The notes under the pieces: generated by a model | The model's database searches: none | The model's input: only the letters and a program-made list of their open reading frames with translations | Told to the model about the DNA's origin: nothing | Assembly (NCBI GenBank): GCA_032334235.1 | Contig: JAVSGI010000005.1 | Coordinates: forward strand, 620,001-684,000 | Length of the DNA: 64,000 nucleotides | Direction of reading: 5' to 3' | Source of the DNA: Paracoccaceae bacterium Fryx2 | GTDB taxonomy: Bacteria > Pseudomonadota > Alphaproteobacteria > Rhodobacterales > Rhodobacteraceae | Position numbers and translations under genes: made by a program | Part shown: piece by piece, positions 8,912 to 15,583 of the stretch | Layout of the letters: each line of letters begins with the position of its first letter | Position numbering within the stretch: position 1 is the stretch's first letter

Positions 8912-9175
8912 ATGGGGCAAAGCGTGCAGGACAGGGTTATCGCGATCATCGCCGAACAGGCGGTGCTCGACGTGTCGGACGTGACGATGGACAGCACGCT
9001 GGAAAGCCTGGGGATCGACAGCCTCGGTCTGGTGGAATCGATCTTCGCCATCGAGGAGGCCTTCGACATCTCGGTGCCGTTCAACGCCAACGAACCCTCG
9101 CAGTCGGATTTCGACATTTCGTCGGTGGCCACCATCGTCGCCGCGATCGAGGCGCTGGTCGCCGCCCGCGGGTGA
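8912..9175 (+). CDS. Acyl carrier protein (dedicated, lipid A-associated by context)
   Basis: An 87-residue acyl carrier protein with the phosphopantetheine site LGIDSLGLVE (Ser near residue 36), an acidic helix II (IFAIEEAFDI) and a longer-than-usual loop (NANEPSQSDFDISS) before the last helix. It is not the housekeeping AcpP, which has the DSLD signature and sits with fabD/fabG/fabF. The divergent loop and its position between LpxD and a ketosynthase resemble the special ACP systems (such as AcpXL) that carry long or hydroxylated chains for lipid A. The specific chain is inference. The ketosynthase starts 7 bp after its stop. Confidence 0.85.
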   Translation: MGQSVQDRVIAIIAEQAVLDVSDVTMDSTLESLGIDSLGLVESIFAIEEAFDISVPFNANEPSQSDFDISSVATIVAAIEALVAARG

Positions 9176-9182
9176 CCGGGGC

Positions 9183-10391
9183 ATGAACCGCGTCGTCATC
9201 ACCGGGGCGGGCACCATCAATGCGCTGGCGCATGGTGTGGCGGGCACCCTGCTGGCCTTCCGCGAAGGCCGCTGCGGCATCACCGAGCTGGATATCCGCG
9301 ACAAGGACCGCCTCTCGATCCAGATCGGCGGCCAGGTCCACAGCTGGGACCCCGAGGCCCACTTCAACCGCCAGCAGATCGTGCTCTACGACAAGTTCAC
9401 CCAGTTCACCCTGCTCGCCGCGCGCGAGGCGGTGGCGCAATCGGGGCTGAACTTCGACGGGCGGCTGGGGTATGAGGCGGGCGTGGTGCTGGGCACCGCC
9501 GGCGGCGGCGTAAACACCTGGGACGACAACTATCGCGCCGTCTATGAAGAGGGCAAGAACCGCGTCCACCCCTTCGTCGTGCCCAAGCTGATGAACAACG
9601 CCGCCTGTTCGCACCTGACGATGGAATTCAACCTGAAAGGCCCCAGCTTCACCGTGGCCACCGCCTGCGCCAGTTCAAACCATGCGATGGGGCAGGCGTT
9701 CCACATGATCCGGTCGGGCATGACCAAGGCGATGCTGACCGGCGGTTCGGAATCGATGCTGTGCTTTGGCGGCATCAAGGCCTGGGAAGGCTTGCGCGTC
9801 ATGTCGAAAGACGCCTGCCGCCCGTTCAGCCTGAACCGCAACGGCATGGTGCAGGGCGAGGGCGCTGCGGTCTTCGTGTTCGAGGATTACGAACACGCCC
9901 GCGCCCGCGGGGCGGAAATGCTGGCAGAGGTGGTCGGGTTCGCCATGACCTCGGATGCCTCCGACATCGTGATGCCGTCGAAACAGGGGGCGGCAAGGGC
10001 GATTGCCGGGGCGCTGCGCGATGCGCGGCTCAACCCCGAGCAGGTCGGCTACATCAATGCCCACGGCACCGGCACCTCGGCCAACGACAAGACGGAATGC
10101 GCCGCCGTGGCCGATGTGTTCGGCCCCCATGCCGACCGGCTGATGATGTCCTCGACCAAGTCGATGCACGGCCACCTGATCGGCGGCACCGGCGCGGTGG
10201 AACTGCTGGCCTGCATCATGGCGCTGCGTGACCGGGTGATCGCCCCCACCATCGGCTATGAAGAACCCGACCCGGAATGCGCGCTCGACGTGGTGCCGAA
10301 CGTGGCGCGCGATGCCGATGTTTCGGTGGTGCTGAGCAACGCCTTCGCCTTTGGCGGGCTGAACGCGGTGCTGGCGCTGCGGCGCATCTGA
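9183..10391 (+). CDS. Beta-ketoacyl-ACP synthase (FabF/KAS II type)
   Basis: A 402-residue condensing enzyme that elongates acyl-ACP with malonyl-ACP. The Cys-His-His triad is intact: TVATACASSNHA (nucleophile Cys), INAHGTGTSANDKTE and KSMHGHLIGGTGAVE. The N-terminus MNRVVITGAGTINALAHG and the gatekeeper-region motifs fit FabF-like single-domain ketosynthases. With the neighbouring ACP and LpxD it could build and deliver a dedicated acyl chain for lipid A. The partner ketoreductase, dehydratase and enoyl reductase are not local and may be the housekeeping enzymes. The gene is closely coupled to the acp gene. A 26-27 bp tandem repeat starts 22 bp past its stop. Confidence 0.9.
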   Translation: MNRVVITGAGTINALAHGVAGTLLAFREGRCGITELDIRDKDRLSIQIGGQVHSWDPEAHFNRQQIVLYDKFTQFTLLAAREAVAQSGLNFDGRLGYEAGVVLGTAGGGVNTWDDNYRAVYEEGKNRVHPFVVPKLMNNAACSHLTMEFNLKGPSFTVATACASSNHAMGQAFHMIRSGMTKAMLTGGSESMLCFGGIKAWEGLRVMSKDACRPFSLNRNGMVQGEGAAVFVFEDYEHARARGAEMLAEVVGFAMTSDASDIVMPSKQGAARAIAGALRDARLNPEQVGYINAHGTGTSANDKTECAAVADVFGPHADRLMMSSTKSMHGHLIGGTGAVELLACIMALRDRVIAPTIGYEEPDPECALDVVPNVARDADVSVVLSNAFAFGGLNAVLALRRI

Positions 10392-10412
10392 CCCCGCGCG
10401 GACCCGGCACCC

Positions 10413-10518
10413 GAAAACCCCGCGCGGGACGCGCAAACGAAAACCCCGCGCGGGACGCGCAAACGAAAACCCCCGCGCGGGACGCGCAAACGAAAACCCC
10501 CGCGCGGGCAGCGCAAAC
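10413..10518. repeat. Four-copy 26/27-bp intergenic tandem repeat
   Basis: Four head-to-tail units at 10413-10438, 10439-10464, 10465-10491 and 10492-10518. The core is GAAAACCCCGCGCGGGACGC followed by GCAAAC. Units 1 and 2 are identical, 3 gains one C, and 4 has a further change (GGGCAGC). Each unit contains the palindrome CCGCGCGG. The array lies between convergent genes. Confidence 0.9.
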
Positions 10519-10523
10519 GGAAA

Positions 10524-10544
10524 CGCCGCGCGGATCGCGCGGCG
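10524..10544. terminator. Bidirectional GC-rich terminator hairpin
   Basis: A perfect 9-bp stem CGCCGCGCG/CGCGCGGCG with a GAT loop, followed on the plus strand by TTCTGCT. It lies between the ends of the convergent ketosynthase and ialB genes, immediately after the tandem repeat. Confidence 0.6.
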
Positions 10545-10567
10545 TTCTGCTGCCCGGAGGCCCTGTA

Positions 10568-11245
10568 TCAGTTGCCGGCCGGTGCCGGGGTGCCTGCATC
10601 CTCTGCCGCGGACAGCGCCGCCGCATTCGACGCCGCAACCGCGTCATAGCCCGCGGTGAAGCCCTTCAGCGACAGGTCAAGCGCCACCTTCTGGTCGGGC
10701 GCAATCACCGGCACGATGGAGATCGTGGCCTTCACGCCCTTCTTGAACGCCACGACCTCATCCGCAGAAAACCCGACCCGCGACACGCAGCCATCGCTCG
10801 AACACCAGGTGAAGGGATAGACCTTCGCCTTGCCGGTATCGACCTGGATGGTCAGTTGCTCGGTCAGAAGCGTTTCCAGCGGCGCGATGATCGTCGCCCC
10901 CGCCGCGGCCGCCTGGCCCTCGGGCAGCGCGAACAGGCTGATCTCGGCCACCGGGTTGCCCTTGCCGTCCTTCAGCAGTTGATACATCTGGCAGGGGTCG
11001 GACCCGTCTTCGGCCCGCACGCAACGCTGGTCCCAATCGCCGAAGGTGGCGGCTACATAGATGCTGCCCGGTCCGTCGGCGGCGGGGGCACCGGCCTCCT
11101 GACCCATCGACAGCCCGCCCGGAACGGCAGGCGCGGGGGCCGGAGCCTCGGCCGCGGGGGCCGGGCTTTCCTGCGCCATCGCGCCCGATCCGAGCCCGAG
11201 GCAGAGCGTCACCGCCAGAAGTCTGGTCAAGTCATTCATCGACAT
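10568..11245 (-). CDS. Invasion-associated locus B (IalB) family exported protein
   Basis: A 225-residue secreted protein of the IalB family, common in alphaproteobacteria and named for a Bartonella factor; the molecular function is unsettled. An N-terminal signal peptide (LTRLLAVTLCLGLGSGAMA) is followed by a Pro/Ala-rich linker, then the IalB domain. The domain contains FGDWDQRCVRAEDGSDPCQMY, ISLFALPEG and TWCSSDGCVSRVGF. The two Cys pairs suggest disulfides, and a flexible Ala-rich tail ends the protein. The start at 11245 is chosen over 11239 (MNDL); GAGG lies about 11 bases upstream and neither site is strong. Two candidate small RNAs lie on the same strand in its upstream region. Confidence 0.85.
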   Translation of the reverse strand: MSMNDLTRLLAVTLCLGLGSGAMAQESPAPAAEAPAPAPAVPGGLSMGQEAGAPAADGPGSIYVAATFGDWDQRCVRAEDGSDPCQMYQLLKDGKGNPVAEISLFALPEGQAAAAGATIIAPLETLLTEQLTIQVDTGKAKVYPFTWCSSDGCVSRVGFSADEVVAFKKGVKATISIVPVIAPDQKVALDLSLKGFTAGYDAVAASNAAALSAAEDAGTPAPAGN

Positions 11246-11371
11246 TCGTCCGTGGTCCTCAAATGGTGTCGGGGGCGATTTATCATGACGGCGCACCGGA
11301 GTCAGGTGCCAAATGCACCCCGTTTCCCCGCCCGCGGCAATTTCCCGCTGCTCCGGACCTGCGGCATGACA

Positions 11372-11445
11372 CAAAGGAAAAGGGCCAGCATGACTGGCCC
11401 TTCCAAATGGTCTTTGCTCCCTGTCGGCCTGGCCGACTTCATTGC
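11372..11445 (-). ncRNA. Candidate small RNA 2 (about 70-75 nt)
   Basis: On the minus strand a -35 TTGACG (11474-11479) and -10 TAGCGT (11451-11456) are exactly 17 bp apart. About 70 nt downstream, a hairpin (AAGGGCCAG/CTGGCCCTT, 11380-11402) is followed by TTTCCTTT. The predicted transcript holds a GTCGG/CCGAC hairpin, then a single-stranded stretch with AGGGAGC, then the terminator. A continuous short reading frame runs through it, so a leader peptide is an alternative. No known family recognised. Confidence 0.4.
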
Positions 11446-11514
11446 ACAGAACGCTACGGCGTAAAATCGCGGGCGTCAATCGAAAATCGTGCGCTGCCCC
11501 CGGCTGAAAAGGTG

Positions 11515-11544
11515 AAAAAAAACCGCGCCTTTTCAAGGGCGCGG
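11515..11544 (-). terminator. Strong Rho-independent terminator, minus strand
   Basis: On the minus strand, the stem CCGCGCC/GGCGCGG with loop CTTGAAAA is followed by eight consecutive T residues. No protein gene ends here. The nearest upstream DNA on this strand is the 120 bp separating it from the divergent HerA-like gene. Confidence 0.85.
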
Positions 11545-11620
11545 CCAGTCTGACAGGGAGGAAGTAACACCCGGCCACAACAGATGCGTCCGGATGACGT
11601 CAACACTGGCACATGCAGGT
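11545..11620 (-). ncRNA. Candidate small RNA 1 body, ending at the terminator 11515-11544
   Basis: Minus-strand DNA between a good -10 (TACAAT, 11625-11630) and the strong terminator at 11515-11544, giving a transcript of about 105 nt including the terminator. No clear -35 is present, so the promoter may need an alternative sigma factor or activator. The RNA would carry the pyrimidine-rich segment CTTCCTCCCTG, which is complementary to ribosome-binding sites. Rhodobacter CcsR-type RNAs expose CUCCUCCC motifs, but identity with that family is not claimed. Confidence 0.4.
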
Positions 11621-11663
11621 TAACATTGTATCCTGCCCGCGCGCGGCAGGGACGGAGAGCATC

Positions 11664-13196
11664 GTGAACGAACAGGACAGCATCTTTGTCGGCGGCGGCG
11701 GCGAGGGCCATGCCGCGCCGCAGCGCCTGCTCTTGAAATACGGCAACCGCCACGGGCTGGTGGCCGGGGCCACCGGCACCGGCAAGACCGTGACGCTGCA
11801 GATCCTGGCCGAAGGCTTCTCGGCGGCGGGGGTGCCGGTCTTCCTGTCCGACGTGAAGGGCGATCTGGCGGGCCTCGCGGCCGCAGGCTCGGCCGACCAC
11901 AAGCTGCACGGCGCCTTCACCCGGCGCGCCGCGACCATCGGGCTTGACCTCGGCTATGCCGCCTCTCCGGTCACCTTCTGGGATATCTTCGGCCGCCAGG
12001 GCCACCCGGTCCGCGCCACGGTGTCGGAAATGGGGCCGCTGCTGCTGTCGCGGCTGCTCGATCTGACCGAACCGCAGGAGGGCGTGCTGAACGTCGCTTT
12101 CCGTCTGGCCGAAGAAGAGGCCTTGCCGCTGCTCGACCTGAAAGACCTGCAGGCCATGCTGGTGTTCATCGCCGAAAATGCGGCTGCCATTTCCGCCCGC
12201 TACGGCCTCGTCTCCCCCGCCTCGATCGGCGCGATCCAGCGCCGCCTGCTGGTGCTGGAGAATCAGGGCGGGGCGGCGCTGTTCGGCGAACCCGCCCTCG
12301 ATCTGGCCGACCTGATGCGGCTTGCCCCCGATGGCCGGGGCATGGTCAACATCCTCGCCGCCGAGGCCCTGATGGCCGCGCCCCGCCTCTACGCCACCTT
12401 CCTGCTGTGGCTGCTGTCAGAACTCTTCGAGGAACTGCCCGAGGTCGGCGACCCCGACAAGCCGAAACTGGTGTTCTTCTTCGACGAGGCGCACCTGCTG
12501 TTCGACGATGCCCCCAAGGCGCTGGTCGCCAAGGTCGAACAGGTCGCCCGCCTGATCCGTTCCAAGGGCGTCGGGGTCTATTTCGTGACGCAGAACCCCG
12601 CCGACGTGCCCGAAACCATCCTCGGCCAGCTTGGCAACCGCATCCAGCACGCCCTGCGCGCCTTCACCGCCCGCGACCAGAAGGACCTGCGGCTGGCGGC
12701 CCAGACCTACCGCGACAACCCGGCCTTCGCCACCGAAGACGCGATCCGCGAGGTCGGCACCGGCGAGGCTGTGACCTCGCTGCTGGAAGACAAGGGCATC
12801 CCCGGCATGGTGCAGCGCACCCTGATCCGCCCGCCTTCGTCGCAGCTTGGCCCCATCGAGCCCGCCCTGCGCGCCGCCCTGATCGCGGCCTCCCCGCTGC
12901 GCGACAAGTATGAAACGGCGGTCGACCGCGACTCGGCCCACGAACGCCTGCGCGCCCGGGCAGAGGCCGCCGCCCGCGAGGCGGCCCGCAACGAACAGCG
13001 GGAGTCCGACCAAGAGTTCGGCAATGCCCGCCGCTACGACGGCGGCCCGTTGCGCACGCCCCCGAACCCCCGCAGCAGCAGCCGGTCCGACAGCGTCGGC
13101 GAGGCTTTCGCGAAAAGCTTCGCCCGCCAGCTTGGCACAAGGTCAGGTCAGGCGCTGGTGCGCGGCGTGCTGGGGTCGCTGTTCCGGAAGCGATGA
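11664..13196 (+). CDS. HerA-like ATPase / DUF853 family protein (YjgR type)
   Basis: A 510-residue P-loop ATPase of the HerA-FtsK superfamily, DUF853 branch (E. coli YjgR-like), cytoplasmic and of unknown target. Walker A GATGTGKT is at about residues 35-42 and Walker B LVFFFDEAHLL has its acidic pair near 274-275. A later FVTQNPADVPETIL segment and an arginine-rich region follow. The C-terminal 80 residues are low complexity (Arg/Ala/Ser), ending LVRGVLGSLFRKR. I chose the GTG at 11664 because GGAGA lies six bases upstream. An in-frame ATG at 11613 would add 17 residues overlapping the putative promoter. It is a solitary gene, divergent from the small RNA candidates. Confidence 0.85.
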   Translation: MNEQDSIFVGGGGEGHAAPQRLLLKYGNRHGLVAGATGTGKTVTLQILAEGFSAAGVPVFLSDVKGDLAGLAAAGSADHKLHGAFTRRAATIGLDLGYAASPVTFWDIFGRQGHPVRATVSEMGPLLLSRLLDLTEPQEGVLNVAFRLAEEEALPLLDLKDLQAMLVFIAENAAAISARYGLVSPASIGAIQRRLLVLENQGGAALFGEPALDLADLMRLAPDGRGMVNILAAEALMAAPRLYATFLLWLLSELFEELPEVGDPDKPKLVFFFDEAHLLFDDAPKALVAKVEQVARLIRSKGVGVYFVTQNPADVPETILGQLGNRIQHALRAFTARDQKDLRLAAQTYRDNPAFATEDAIREVGTGEAVTSLLEDKGIPGMVQRTLIRPPSSQLGPIEPALRAALIAASPLRDKYETAVDRDSAHERLRARAEAAAREAARNEQRESDQEFGNARRYDGGPLRTPPNPRSSSRSDSVGEAFAKSFARQLGTRSGQALVRGVLGSLFRKR

Positions 13197-13240
13197 TCCC
13201 AAGGGCAGCCGCACCGGACCAGCGGGCCAACGTCTTTCCA

Positions 13241-13287
13241 TTCTTCTGTTCTCAAATATCCCGGGGGTGCGGGGGCAGAGCCCCCGC
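13241..13287. repeat. CAAATATCC-type intergenic repeat with terminator hairpin
   Basis: The sequence TTCTTCTGTTCTCAAATATC followed by CCGGGGG is one of the recurring intergenic elements in this window (compare 38811). It continues into a perfect 8-bp hairpin GCGGGGGC/GCCCCCGC (13269-13287) followed by TCTTTCCC, a likely plus-strand terminator for the HerA-like gene. Confidence 0.6.
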
Positions 13288-13308
13288 TCTTTCCCCTGAA
13301 CTTCGACC

Positions 13309-14610
13309 TCACAGCGGCCGGATCTTCAGCTTGACCAGCCGGTTTTCCTTGCGCGCCGCGACCTCGAAACGGAAACCGTGGAAGCTGAACACCTGGCCTT
13401 CGGTCGGAATGGTCTGGGCCTCGTGAATCACCAGCCCGGCCACGGTGTTGGCCTCGTCGTCGGGCAGGTTCCAGTCCATCGCGCGGTTCAGGTCGCGGAT
13501 CGTCATCGCGCCATCCACCAGATAGTCGCCGCTTTCCGACGGTTTCAGCGCGCTTTCCTGATCGGGGTCGAACTCGTCGGTGATCTCGCCGACGATCTCC
13601 TCCAGAATGTCCTCCAGCGTGATCAGCCCGCGCAGCGCGCCGTATTCGTCGACCACCAGCGCGAAATGGGTGCGCCGCTTCAGGAACTGGCGCATCTGTT
13701 CATCCAGCGGCGTGGTCTCGGGCACGAAATAGGGCGTCATCGCGATACTCACGATGTCCAGGTCGCGGATCGATTCGCGGGTGCCGTCAACGGCCCGGAT
13801 CAGCCGGTCGACCTCGCGCAGCAGGTCCTTGGCGTGGACGACGCCGAGGATGTTCTCGTCATTGCCGCGATAGACCGGGATGCGGGTATGGGGCGAGCGC
13901 AGCGCCTGGGTGATGATCTGGTCGGGGGTGCGATCGGCGTCGATCATCTCGATCTGGCTGCGGTGGCGCATGATCTCCTCGACCGTGCGGTGTTGCAGGT
14001 CCAGCGCCCCCAGCAGCCGGTCGCGGTCTTCCTTCTCCACCGCGCCTTCCGAATGGCCCAGCGCGATCGCACCCACGATCTCCTCGCGCAGCGCAAGGAA
14101 ATGGCTGTCGGGGTCGGTCCGCACGCCGAAAACCCACAGGATGCCGCGCACCAGCGTCCGCACCATGGTGATCACCGGCGCAAACAGCACGATCAGCACC
14201 CGGATGATCGGGGCCACGCGCGAGGCGACGGTTTCGGCATGGGTGATGGCAAAGGTCTTGGGCAGCACCTCGCCGAAGATCAGCACGAGCGTCGTCATGC
14301 CCAGCGTGGCCAGTGCCACCCCCGAATCGCCGAACACCCGCGTCAGCAGCGCCGTCGCCAGCGAGGCCGCGAGGATGTTGACCACGTTGTTGCCCAGCAG
14401 CAGCGCGCCGATCATCCGCTCGTTGTCCTCGGTCACCTTCAGCGCCACGGCGGCCCCGGGCGACCCCTTGTCGGCCTGCGCGCGCAGCTTGCCCCGGCTC
14501 GCCGCCGTCAGGGCGGTTTCGGACCCCGAGAAAAAGGCCGACAGCACAAGCAGGCCAAGGATGGCGGCGGTTGTCAGCCAGAAGGCAGTGTCGAAGGCGG
14601 TCGTTTCCAT
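13309..14610 (-). CDS. CNNM/CorC (HlyC) family membrane protein with CBS pair
   Basis: A 433-residue inner membrane protein. The DUF21/CNNM domain has about four hydrophobic segments in residues 10-190 (ILGLLVLSAFFSGSETALTAASRG, LLGNNVVNILAASLATALL). It is followed by two CBS motifs (residues about 210-340) and a C-terminal CorC/HlyC domain (LVDGAMTIRDLNRAMDW and GFRFEVAARKENRLVKLKI). Members are implicated in magnesium or cobalt efflux; the hemolysin name is historical. Its start is 34 bp downstream of the xerD stop on the same strand, so it may be cotranscribed with xerD. Substrate is inference from the family. Confidence 0.9.
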   Translation of the reverse strand: METTAFDTAFWLTTAAILGLLVLSAFFSGSETALTAASRGKLRAQADKGSPGAAVALKVTEDNERMIGALLLGNNVVNILAASLATALLTRVFGDSGVALATLGMTTLVLIFGEVLPKTFAITHAETVASRVAPIIRVLIVLFAPVITMVRTLVRGILWVFGVRTDPDSHFLALREEIVGAIALGHSEGAVEKEDRDRLLGALDLQHRTVEEIMRHRSQIEMIDADRTPDQIITQALRSPHTRIPVYRGNDENILGVVHAKDLLREVDRLIRAVDGTRESIRDLDIVSIAMTPYFVPETTPLDEQMRQFLKRRTHFALVVDEYGALRGLITLEDILEEIVGEITDEFDPDQESALKPSESGDYLVDGAMTIRDLNRAMDWNLPDDEANTVAGLVIHEAQTIPTEGQVFSFHGFRFEVAARKENRLVKLKIRPL

Positions 14611-14644
14611 GGGTCCAATCCGGTTGAGGCAGCGTCAGGTCGGC

Positions 14645-15583
14645 TCAGCCCTTTCGGGCCAGCGGGTGGTGGTCGAGCACCAGCGTCTTCAGGTGGTCTT
14701 CCAGCACATGCGTATAGATCTCGGTCGTCGAGACATCGGCGTGGCCCAGCAGGGTCTGGATCACCAGCAGATCGGCCCCGCCCGCCAGCAGGTGCGTGGC
14801 AAAGGCATGGCGCAGGCTGTGCGGCGTGACCAGCGCGGGCGAGATGCCGGCCAGCACCGCGATCTGCTTGATCAGAACATAGAAATACTCGCGCGTGATG
14901 TGCCCCGAGGCGCCGAGGCCGGGAAACAGGAACCGCGACGGCGCCTTGCCCGCCCGGCGTGCCTCGTCCTGGCTTGCGTCACGCGTCGGCAGCCAGTCGG
15001 CCAGCGCCTCGCGCGCCGGGGGCGACAGCGGCACCAGCCGCTCCTTGCCGCCCTTGCCGCGCACCAGAATCATTGCCGGGTCGCCGCGGGCTGCCGCTAC
15101 TGGCAGTTCCACCAGTTCCGACACCCGCATTCCGGTGGCATAGAGCAGTTCCAGCAGACAGCGGTTGCGTTGCTGGTCGGCGGCATTGCGGCCCTTGTCG
15201 CGCGCGGCCGCCAGCAGGCGGTCCACCTCGGCGATGCCCAGCGACTTCGGCAGGCGCCGCTCGCGCCCCGGCCCCTTCAGGCGCAGCGCGGGGTTGGCGT
15301 CGCACCAGCCTTCCTCCAGCGCAAAGCGGTAAAGCTGGCGGATCGCAGACAGCCGCCGCGCCCGGGTCGCCTTGGCCAGCCCCTGCGCCTCGCAATGGAT
15401 CAGATAGTCCTCGACCGCCGCCCGGTCCACCGCCGCAAAGCCCGACCCGCGCGCCCGCAACCAGGCGCCGAAATCCGCCAGATCGCGCCCGTAGGCCAGC
15501 AGGGTGTTGCGTGCCGCATCCAGATCGGCGGCCTGCGCGGCCAGAAAGGTCGAGATCCAGCGATCGGTCTCGGCTGCGGTCAT
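14645..15583 (-). CDS. xerD: Tyrosine recombinase XerD
   Basis: A 312-residue site-specific tyrosine recombinase. An N-terminal SAM-like core-binding domain (residues about 5-95) precedes the catalytic domain. All active-site residues are visible: Arg153 (ATGMRVSE), Lys177 (RGKGGKER), His255-x-x-Arg258 (HSLRHAFATHLL), His281 (LLGHADVSTTE) and Tyr290 (IYTHV). XerC/XerD resolve chromosome dimers at dif with FtsK. I favour XerD over XerC from length and the THVLEDHLKTLV C-terminus. Its ATG overlaps the stop of the upstream exported-protein gene by ATGA. It is unlikely to be a mobile-element integrase, given its housekeeping neighbours and typical length. Confidence 0.88.
   Translation of the reverse strand: MTAAETDRWISTFLAAQAADLDAARNTLLAYGRDLADFGAWLRARGSGFAAVDRAAVEDYLIHCEAQGLAKATRARRLSAIRQLYRFALEEGWCDANPALRLKGPGRERRLPKSLGIAEVDRLLAAARDKGRNAADQQRNRCLLELLYATGMRVSELVELPVAAARGDPAMILVRGKGGKERLVPLSPPAREALADWLPTRDASQDEARRAGKAPSRFLFPGLGASGHITREYFYVLIKQIAVLAGISPALVTPHSLRHAFATHLLAGGADLLVIQTLLGHADVSTTEIYTHVLEDHLKTLVLDHHPLARKG

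Noticed and set aside
10277-11464. 395-codon plus-strand frame over the tandem repeat and ialB
   Set aside because: It is antisense to ialB, which has a clear signal peptide and family match. The repeated peptide it would encode comes only from the intergenic DNA repeat.
11606-11630. Sigma-54-like TGGCAC upstream of the HerA-like gene
   Set aside because: TGGCAC is present but the -12 element (TTGC-type) is missing at the required distance.
14645-15583. XerD-like recombinase as an integrase of a mobile island
   Set aside because: Length, catalytic motifs and tight coupling to housekeeping-type neighbours fit chromosomal XerD. No attachment-site repeats, phage genes or composition shift surround it, and tRNA-Gln is 5 kb away and intact.
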